Assembly (NCBI GenBank): GCA_028671895.1
Contig: CM053806.1
Location: 20,037,001-20,101,000 of the forward strand
Direction of reading: 5' to 3'
DNA length: 64,000 nucleotides
DNA from: Oenanthe sinensis
Lineage: Eukaryota > Streptophyta > Magnoliopsida > Apiales > Apiaceae
Position numbers and translations under genes: made by a program
In this document: positions 56,003 to 64,000 of the stretch, one piece after another
Position numbering within the stretch: position 1 is the first letter of the stretch
Layout of the letters: the number at the start of each line of letters is the position of its first letter
The notes under the pieces: generated by a model
The model's database searches: none
The model's input: only the letters and a program-made list of their open reading frames with translations
Told to the model about the DNA's origin: nothing

Positions 56003-56396
56003 CTTATCTTTTTTTTCGCAAACTACCCTTATGTTGGCTATATTTTTTGACATGTCATAATAATGAGAAGAATTAGAGATTTCAAGAAATTTACACTCAA
56101 GTTACATATTACAGGTGTTGAGCAACAGGGAACTTGGTTTGTCTGTTTGCTGGTTGGCATTAGCAGCATTTCAATGGGTAACTTACCTTCTTAATCATGA
56201 TTTCATTCTCGAAATGAATTTTTTTTAATGTATTTAGACAATTTTATGCATATTTATCAACTCTATTTGTCATTTTTCTTTTTGTATTTTTCAGTCTAGA
56301 TTCGGTATTGCTTTTGCACGCCTCACTTCACCAGATGGAATACTTTGGTCTAACAAAACATCACTTCACTATCTGGGAAAGCAAAATGCTGCTTAG

Positions 56397-57307
56397 ATTT
56401 AGATTTTTTTGAGTAAAACTTATATGCTTATGCATTTCTTCTTGAATACTTCTCGGACGAGAGAATCAAACCAAGGACCTGCGATCAACGTAGGATAAGT
56501 CTTGTCAACTTGATTATCACATCATCCGCTACTTATACATAAATTTAACTTCATTCTCAGAAGATGAATTCTTGAAGGTAAACATTTCGTATACTATCGT
56601 TAAATTCGAAAATATCAAATAAGATCATATAATATTCTTAACAAGGAATTTAACATTAGACTGTCTTTAGATTTTATATCTATGTTTAGGTCGACGAGTA
56701 TTGCACCTACTTGTAGGAATATGGTAATTTTTTAAATTATGTTTGCAAGTAAGTTGTCAAGACTAGGTTACAAAGGCTGGTTCATGTTTACTCTAGTTTT
56801 TGATTTGAGAATTCTTGTCCTCTCTCATTGTTCATTTCTTCATTTATATCGTGTTTTTTATGCAATCCTCAACTGCCTCGAGCATGCCACAGTCGAAACT
56901 CTCTGAAACTTCTACATCCTGAACCTTGTCATGATTATTTTGACAAATATTGGCAGTCAAAAAGTAAATCTAAAAGACCGTCGTTAATAATCTGAAAATA
57001 AGATTATTTTTTTTTTGGCAAATTAGTACCTAACGCGAAATCAACAGAAACAAGTTCGAATATGTAAAAATTCAGCAAGTTATAGTAGAACTTTGATAAA
57101 TGAATAATTTTGTCAAATAAATATTTTTTCTGGTCACAACATAATATTTTTTCTGGTCGCAACATAACAGAGGACAGTCTATTTATAACCTCCGTAAATG
57201 AATAAAAATATTCCGACCCAAGAATATTCATTTATGGAGGTTTGAATGTAAGTATTAGAGTCCGGTCATGGTATTCATTTATCAAGGTTTAACCGTAGGT
57301 GTATATG
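56397..57307. other. MATE 3' flank, no gene found
   Basis: AT-rich flank. A short frame near 57180 is low complexity. Nothing supportable. Confidence 0.5.
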
Positions 57308-58330
57308 TTGTGCTTGGTTGGGGAGAATGGAATGGAATGGAATGGGATGGGATGGGTGAAAATAAGTATAAAATATGGGTTATTAACATTCTAATCCTCA
57401 AAATTTTGATGAAAATACACATCAACCCTCAAAGTATAAAAATGTATCTCTGTGTCTTTAAAGTTTGTCACTTATACATTCTAACCCTCAAACATTGTAT
57501 TTCAATATTTTTTCCCTATTTTACCCCTGATTCTATTGTATATGTTTATGACATTAATTCAGAACTACTTTCTTTGCTTGCACCTGACATATCTAGAAAC
57601 CCAACATTATCTGATCTACGACTTCGAAATGCGTGCATTAGTGACTTTTGCATAACGAATTTTTGAAATTTCTTCATCCACTTTCGATCACTACTAATGG
57701 CTTTTGATTATTAGTTGATGCATCTCACCCATGACTACTCTTTTTGCATCAACTACATGAAATTCATTCATAAAATCAACAAGCTATACATGGAGGAGGT
57801 TTACATAAACAATTCGATATAAGGATCAGGATATACAAATGTTAAATTTTAAGGACTATTACATTTATTTGTGAAAACTGAGGGTTATTACATATATTTA
57901 TGGAAACTTTGAGGGCCAAAATTAACAATACAAGGGTAAAATTAGAATAAAATTATGAAAAAAATAAGAAAAATGGTCAATATGTACAAGTGTCAAACTT
58001 TAAGGGCGCGAAAATATATTTTTTTATTTTGAGGGCTATTGTGTACTTTCATGTAAACTTTGAAGGTTAAAATGTTAATAACCCTATAAAATAATGGAGT
58101 TGGGAGGGAGGATATGAAACAAAAAATGATGAGAGCAAAACTACTATGATGAGATTTGAGAAGAAAATGAATAAGAGTGAATCATTCCATCTCAAAATGG
58201 TGGATTTTATTTTTAATTTAGATTGTTATGAATGGAATGAGAAATGAATTAAAATTTTGAACTTTTATCCATACTATAGTTCAAATCTCATTTCATTCCT
58301 TCCATATTTATTAATCTCAACCAAACACAA
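57308..58330. mobile_element. Candidate non-autonomous TIR element (about 1.0 kb)
   Basis: The left end TTGTGCTTGGTTGGGGAGAATGG and the right end, inverted, TTGTGTTTGGTTGAGATTAA are matching inverted ends. Internal words also mirror each other (CCTCAAAGTATAAAA against GGGCTATT..TTTGAAGG; GGGTTATTAACATT against AATGTTAATAACCC). No coding frame supported. Target duplication not found. Confidence 0.5.
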
Positions 58331-58637
58331 CCTTAGAGTTCGATTAAATATATGTTTCCCAGAGTGCAAGGTTCTATAACTAACTGTTTCTGTGATACTA
58401 CACATTTTTTGTTGTAGAGAATGTTGGCTGTAAAGAATCATCCCTTGTATTCTTCTACTGCAATTGTGCAAACTGTTTCCTCGGACTGTAAATGACGTTA
58501 ATTTGAGAACATGAAATTCAGTTTTGATAAAAATGATGGATGTATCAACCACACGTTTTGTGATTGTATAACATACCTATTTTCGCCTCAACAATATCTC
58601 AACAAAAATCTCTTTTCCGTTGGTATTATTCATTTAT

Positions 58638-58739
58638 GAGCCCGTTTGGCTTATCCAATATGTACCTTTATATAAATTAAAACTTGTATGTATTTTTCAA
58701 CTTATAAAAAACTTATAATAAACCCACCAAACGAGGCCT
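58638..58739. mobile_element. Small MITE-like element (about 102 bp)
   Basis: The ends are GAGCCCGTTTGGC and, inverted, AGGCCTCGTTTGGTGGG. It shares the CAACTTATAA core with the element at 25935-26062. Confidence 0.45.
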
Positions 58740-59352
58740 ATAATGATTTATCCCTTTCATCTTTTTTAAAAAAGGGAAATTAATTCATTAATAAAAAGTC
58801 ATACGCATCTACAAATACAATCGAAATTGAACAAACGCTTTTGGAAGAAAGTTATGTGACTGTGAGTGTATAATTTATGAAAAATAAATTCTAAATTCTA
58901 ATTTACATCACAATATTACATTGGTTCGAAAGTAAAGATATGAGCACATGAACAATAACAGTTGGATTACATATTAAACAACTATTTACGTATATTCAAA
59001 AACAAGCAAATAAAACAGCCCATGATATGGCGAAAGTTCTTTGTTTGTTAGACAACTACAATAATTTTATATCTCCTCCTAATACTAGATTCTTTTGTAT
59101 GATGTTTCTTCTACATAATGAAATCATCCATATTCAATATAATTTTTCTAATCCAAATGTAAAGGCATGGCAGGAAACTGTTAGAACAGGAAAGGGATTG
59201 GAGTAATGGACTACAAGTAACAAATCCTATTTGTAATATGAAAAGAAAAAGTAAAGACTGTTTTCCTCAATCCTCAAGTGACCAGGAAAGACATGACATG
59301 ACAGGCATCAAAATCATATTTCTAATCAAGTTGAGCTTATTTTTCGTAGATC

Positions 59353-59849
59353 CAAACCCAAATTTGATTCTCCTTTATCCGAGAATTATTCGAAAATTTA
59401 TAAAAAAAATAGCTCCTAGTTCTAATCTAAATAGGAAAATTAATCTTTCAAACCTGATGCCATGTCCAGGGCCGCACATGATAGTTTTAATCTAAATAGG
59501 AAAATTAATCTTTCAAACCTGATGCCATGCCATGTCCATGTCCATGTCACTACTTCTGATATACTCTAATTTATTTATGTTTGCACACCCAAAAATTAAC
59601 ATTAATGTTATATTTAATGTAAATCACAGTTTGACAAATATACAAGTATCTGTCCTTCTATTACAGTGCTGGAATGATAGATTCTTGGAGAATTCTGAAG
59701 GCTTTGATGGTTGCCTATGTTATAAATGGGATTGGTGACGTAGTTCTTTGTTTGTTAGAACTTTCAAACCCAAATTTGATTCTCCTTTATCCGAGAATTA
59801 TTTGAAAATTTATTAAAAAAAGCTCCTAGTTCTAATCTAAATAGGAAAA
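59353..59849 (+). repeat. Direct repeats flanking a captured MATE segment
   Basis: CAAACCCAAATTTGATTCTC.. at 59353-59439 recurs at 59765-59849. Between them a 41-bp unit (AATCTAAATAGGAAAATTAATC..) is doubled at 59424-59464 and 59489-59529, a CCATGTCCATGT slip follows, and then the captured 202-bp segment. Confidence 0.85.
59549..59750 (+). pseudogene. 202-bp copy of a MATE intron/exon segment
   Basis: Identical to 37234-37435 except at 2 positions (AAGGTT/AATGTT, GCCTGTG/GCCTATG). It includes the intron end, the TTACAG acceptor and the first 84 bases of the exon (GMIDSWRILKALMVA..). It stops abruptly mid-exon at TTCTTTG. It lies 217 bp before the NAC2 start codon. Confidence 0.93.
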
Positions 59850-59966
59850 CGTGTAACATCCTATACATATAACATTAACCTGTCAAAAAACACAAGTAAT
59901 CTGCCACTTATTTTCAAATTCTTACACAAATTACCTATATTTAAATCAAAAACACCAAACTTGTGA

Positions 59967-61380
59967 ATGATGGATGAAAGTATCAAATTACCTGCTGGAT
60001 TTCGTTTCAGCCATTTCGAAGAAGAACTCATATCTTTATATTTAAAGCCTAAAGTACTGGGACAAAAGCTACCATGCGATGTTGTGGAGGAGAGACAACT
60101 GTATGGTCCCAATGCCAATCCTTGGCAAGTTTTCGACCCTGAAAACCATTCATGGATCCTCTCCGAAGTTACTCCCGGAAGGTTTGAAAAAGTTACTTAT
60201 GTCTTTGTTAACTTAACCAAGATGGGCGTTGAAAGAAGGTACAAGTTTGGAAGGGCCCACACCATAAAAAAAGCTAGTTGTGGAACTTGGGGCGGGAAAA
60301 CCGGTCGCAGTGAGATTAAGAATTGTAATGGTGATGTTATTGGGGAGAAACGATTGCTAGTTTTTGAAATCAATGAGGTTTCTGATCTGGATTTGAGTAA
60401 GGTAGGCTACTGGAAGATGCATGAATATAACTTGCACGGGATTAATGAGGACATTAGTAATTCCCGTTAACATTGTTCTTTGCAAGATAACCTTCGACTG
60501 TTCCAAAAGCCCTGCCATAAAATTTCATGGTAATATTGATCACGATCATCTGGTATCAACAATCAATAAGAGTATTGTTGATCGTAATCAGGGTGTCATG
60601 GGAAATTATGAAGAAGCTATTACTACTCAGGCAAGTCGTGATGATTCAGTAGTGTCCGACAGTTACAGGGATAAAGGAAAAGAAAGGTACAATGAAACTG
60701 AAATTGTTGAAATATGTGATGGAGTGGAAAGTACTTGCATTAAAGAGAATATACTGAAATATGTGAGTTTACCATCGGAACAACTGGATACTGGTTATCT
60801 GAAGCCCGCATCCTCCGATTTTTATTGGCATGGTAAATATGATAATAATTATAAGAAAATTAAAAAGGAAGATGGAAGAGAAGATTCGAATTTTGGCATA
60901 ACTGAGGTCAAGCTGGTATCCTCCGATTTTTGTTGGCCTAGTAAATATGATGCTTATAAAAAAAAAATTAAAAAGGAAGGTGAAAGAGAAGATTCGAATT
61001 TTGGCATGACTGAGGTCAAGTCAGTATCCTCCGATTTTTGTTGGCCCACTAAATATGATAATGATTATAAAAAAATTAAAAAGGAAGGTGGAGGAGAGGA
61101 TTCAAATTTTGGCATGACTGAGGTTAAGCCGGTATCCTCCAATTCTTTTTGGCCTGCTAAATATGATAATAATTATCAAAAAATTAAAAAGGAAGCAGGT
61201 GGAAGAGAGTATTCGGGTTTTGGCACGACTAAGGTCGAGTTTTCCAGCTATCTGAAGCCCAAAGAAGAGCAGCCAGTCGAAGACACTACTACTACTAACC
61301 TAGGAAAAAGAGAACTTAAAGTTGAAACTTCAAGCACAATGACTAAGAAGTTGTGTCCCTTCACCGTGATCATAGATTAA
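59967..61380 (+). pseudogene. NAC transcription factor gene 2, one frameshift, four C-terminal repeats
   Basis: Start at 59967. The NAC domain has LPAGFRFSHFEEELISLYLKPK (A), LYGPNANPWQVFD (B), KVTYVFVNLTKMGVERRYKFGR, KASCGTWGGKTGR (C), LLVFEINEVSDLDLSKVGYWKMHEYNL (D). That frame ends at 60470; the next frame picks up at NIVLCKITFDCS (subdomain E), so one base is shifted between about 60459 and 60474. The C-terminal half (to 61380) is basic and Ser-rich with four 36-residue repeats and ends TKKLCPFTVIID. No introns. It is a paralogue of NAC1 (both have YGPN.NPW and a KKLC end). If the shift is an assembly error the gene may be whole, at about 470 residues; otherwise a truncated 167-residue NAC domain would be made. 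Confidence 0.85.
60811..61246 (+). repeat. Four tandem 108-bp coding repeats in NAC2
   Basis: Units start at 60811, 60919, 61027 and 61135, each opening TCCTCC (or near) and encoding SSDF.W..KYD..YKKIKKE..REDSNFG.TEVK. Each is 36 codons, so the frame is kept. The fourth has diverged most. Confidence 0.95.
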
Positions 61381-63332
61381 TAGCACCTTACTGCTATTAG
61401 TGTTTGTCTATATGGAGAACTGATTTGTAATTCTATTAATTTATTGTAAAAGTTTTAGATTTATTTATGTTAATCAAGCTTTGTTTGCCCTGTTTTTTCA
61501 CAACTTTTGTCGTTTGTATGTAATGATATATTCTACTGCAATTTGTTTTACTGTACATGGCACTTAATTTATCATAATGTCACTGTAGTATAATTTATAA
61601 GCTACCTATCTCAGCACAAATTTAATTGTTGGTTTGTATGGTTTTAAAGTTTACGCTAAATTAAAGTGACTATGACGAGAGTTTCCTCCGGGAGATCCTC
61701 TGTCAAGCTAGCCTTTGCCTTTCGATCTTTCCAGTTTCCTCCAGAGTCTCTAAATTCTTAAGAAAAAACACCACACACTTTATAACTTCCCTTGGTTGGT
61801 TGTCTGAAATCTTGACTATGCCATATTAAAGCTCAGCTAGACTATCATGACTTTAGTTTATTCAGCTTAGCCAGAACTTTGATGTACAAATTTCATGATT
61901 TGTTGCCTAATGTTCTAAGTCAGGGCATATAGAACAATTCATGTATTAGTAGTAGTACAGTGTTTAGATACACAATTATCTCCATATAAGCCATCTACAT
62001 AATATGTCAGTGTGCTTGGGCAAAATATATCAAAGTCAAGACTCAAGAAATATGAAGTACATAATAATAGTAATGTACTTGAATTTCATCCCATAAAATC
62101 CGTTCCTAGGTGGGTAATCTGTAAATTCCAATGTATCTTCCTTGACTTTGCCCATAAGCTCTTTAACTAAATTCAGATAAGTGATTGCCCTAACATTAGA
62201 GGTAAAAGCTTAGAAACATTATCAACATTCTTGCATTTTATTGAAAAAAAATCAAAGCTACAATTTTATTTCACATACAAAATTGGCTAGAACTTGGAAG
62301 GACGGATTTATATTTCTACCGAATATATAAATTATTTTGTTGTACAAGGAAACTTTTCAGTGACCAAAACTCTAGCAAAACCAAAACTCTAGCTAATTAG
62401 TTGATAATAAATTGAGGTCTGCTATGTGTGATGCAAAGACACTTAATGCTAACAGATTATTGGTTATTTACTGTTTTTCTACATCTTAAACCCTTATTAA
62501 GCTTTTGTGAAATATTGCAGAATCAGTAAATTTTCTAAAGCAAACTTTGAATTATTGTTCCCTTTTCGTGGATAATTCATTGTATAGCTAAAGCCTAAAA
62601 GCATGTGGGTCGTAGAAAACTATTTCTTGATCATAATAAAAAAGAAAAGCTTCATCTCCACTTTGCATAAAATCTATTATAACTCCAGTACAGCAGATTC
62701 AAACTTAACTTCAAAATTTTCATCTTTCAAATGAAAATGCCTCGTTGCTATTTATTGACCTTTGCCATTAACTTGCATACCTGCAAATTTAATGATCTAA
62801 TAATTACTAGTAAATCTCAGAAAAAGAACAAGAAGAATACCAAGAATGTGGATATAATGTGTGTTCGCCGTAAACAATAGACTGCCATGGACCGTTCTAG
62901 TGATTGATAGTTTGCCTGATCCAGGCTTTAGTATGGATTAGATCATCCTTGGCCCTGCTTTAGTGATGATCAGGCCTCTGTTGAGCCACATCCTACCACA
63001 TATTTGAATCTGACTTGTGCTATTAATCCAATGAGAAACCAAACTGATTTGAATTATCAATTATATTTGTATTTATACTTGGATTTTGTTTCTGTCGAAG
63101 ATGAGATATAATCCAAGTTTATAGGAAACGCCAAAATGCAATACATATATTTTAGAGATGAAAATTTTAATAACCATATCAGTAACTACATAAGCTATGC
63201 TGAAGCTATGTGATACAGAAGGATGACGTGAAACTTACTCTGCGATAGGTCAAGGCAAAAGTATAATGAAATACTTGGAGGAACTCTTTGTAAAAATGAG
63301 CCGATCAGGCAGACTGGAAAATAGAGATAAAG
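61381..63332. other. Convergent intergenic region, no gene recognised
   Basis: It holds the 3' flanks of NAC2 and the minus-strand MATE gene. AT-rich with no convincing frame, RNA gene or bounded repeat. Confidence 0.6.
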
Positions 63333-63923
63333 TTATGCAATTTCATGCTTAAGTAATTCACGGGGCATCAAATTGTCGGAGTACAGTATTCCGCTGGGTA
63401 ACGTAAGGCGTCTTAGTGCACTACTGAATCGGCACTGAAAAAAAATGTAAGTAAATGAATATTGTTGAGTGAATTTATAAAAGTAAAAGTAAAATATAAC
63501 TGAAGTACTTCTATGAAAGATAAATTACCCATTGAAACGCTGCTAGAGCCCACCAGCAACCTGACAAACCAGTTCCTCTACCACTCAAGACCTGAAACAA
63601 GTGTGAGGGCATTTGAGTTTTTTGCTTTTTCGTTGACAACAATATTTAGAGAAGTTACAAAAACAGAGGAAGCAATATTAATGGCTTCTAGAGATTCTAT
63701 AGCTGGTTGTTATGCTAAGGATCTTATATTGCTCAAGTACCCCAGTACTACAACTTATAGGATGTTTAGATAGATCAACTATACAATAAATTAACATTGA
63801 TAAAGATATAGTTAATTACCATTATATAAAGAAATGAAAAAAAATTCATACCAGTACAATGAGAGTACCAAATGCAAAAATCACACCCATTGACAAACTA
63901 ATATATTTCAAATCTCGTCCAGC
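63333..63923 (-). CDS. MATE transporter (EDS5/DTX46-like), last three exons; gene continues off the right edge
   Basis: Minus-strand exons: 63923-63852 (AGRDLKYISLSMGVIFAFGT), 63591-63529 (VLSGRGTGLSGCWWALAAFQ) and 63434-63333 (CRFSSALRRLTLPSGILYSD, stop). Sizes 72, 63 and 102 equal those of the last three exons at 55417-56396, and all have GT-AG borders and consistent phase. They cover the last two membrane helices and the C-terminus of a chloroplast MATE antiporter. No lesion is visible. Upstream exons lie outside the window, so completeness is unknown. Confidence 0.85.
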
Positions 63924-64000
63924 CTGCAGACATGGAGAAGAATACTGATGCTTGTACAAAGGTTATAAAATAAAAAGACAATCTACTTTGTTATACTATA

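Larger units (their letters stand above)
46756..56396 (+). pseudogene. MATE transporter gene (EDS5/DTX46-like), lacking its middle
   Basis: Exons by reading: a likely transit-peptide exon from 46756 (MNLKALLTTTTFQNPKFLN, Ser/Thr and basic rich), 48866-49098 (HIVKIVSFCGPTTGLWLCGP, LMSLIDTIVIGQSSSIQLATL), 54405-54499 (YVFMFLSIATSNLVATALAG), 55417-55488 (AGRELKFISVSMTS), 56115-56177 (VLSNRELGLSVCWLALAAFQW) and 56295-56396 (SRFGIAFARLTSPDGILW, ending GKQNAA). The first and last parts match chloroplast MATE antiporters of the EDS5 group, which move isochorismate or related metabolites. Between 54499 and 55417 about half of the usual protein is missing. Junction phases of the kept exons are consistent. 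A copia element sits in the intron after 49098. I class it as a pseudogene, though the surviving exons look undamaged. Confidence 0.65.

Noticed and set aside
57308..57666. 132-residue ORF starting in the GGAATG repeat
   Set aside because: It overlaps the end of a terminal-repeat element and has no domain; the Gly/Met/Trp run comes from the repeat.
1..64000. tRNA, rRNA or snRNA genes
   Set aside because: No cloverleaf, A/B box pair or rRNA-like block was recognised by eye; a tRNAscan or Rfam run would settle this.

Overview
This is nuclear DNA of a flowering plant, most likely a eudicot. Genes are sparse and split by long AT-rich introns. LTR retrotransposons are nested in one another, MITEs are common, and one block is mitochondrial DNA moved to the nucleus. 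I cannot name the species from sequence alone. The window holds one intact gene (SH3P2-like, 15.7-24.3 kb) and a decayed cluster of NAC transcription-factor and MATE-transporter genes (25-64 kb).

1-13.1 kb is a transposon pile. Outermost is a minus-strand L1 LINE remnant (10966-13025). Next to it lies a minus-strand Ty3/gypsy Tat-like element (8454-10965). The 3' half of a plus-strand Sirevirus-type Ty1/copia element (4618-8453) interrupts it. That element is interrupted by a minus-strand Ty1/copia element (315-4617), which is cut at the left edge by what looks like another LTR (1-314).

13.1-15.5 kb has mitochondrial-type DNA with a nad2 exon fragment and a 202-bp unit present as two direct copies around an inverted part-copy. 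A hAT MITE with a perfect 8-bp target duplication follows, ending 180 bp before the SH3P2 start codon.

15.7-24.3 kb is the SH3P2-like gene: 10 exons, a 369-residue BAR + SH3 protein, all splice phases consistent. Introns carry a Stowaway-type MITE and possible old retroelement debris.

25.4-36.5 kb is NAC gene 1, with a duplicated promoter/5' UTR block. Its coding region has an in-frame stop, a 5.4-kb Ty3/gypsy chromovirus, and a 2.9-kb hAT element carrying a nearly intact transposase. Removing the hAT and one target duplication restores the NAC frame across that site.

37-64 kb holds pieces of at least three chloroplast-type MATE transporters (EDS5/DTX46-like). A pseudogene with central exons (36964-43316) is split by a young copia element. 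A second copy (46756-56396) has first and last exons but no middle, and carries an older copia element in an intron. A third copy runs off the right edge on the minus strand. NAC gene 2 (59967-61380) has four 108-bp repeats in its C-terminal half and one frameshift. Just upstream of it sits a 99%-identical 202-bp copy of a MATE intron/exon segment inside short duplicated sequence, which looks like a repair insertion.

No tRNA, rRNA or CRISPR feature was recognised. All element names and boundaries come from reading by eye.
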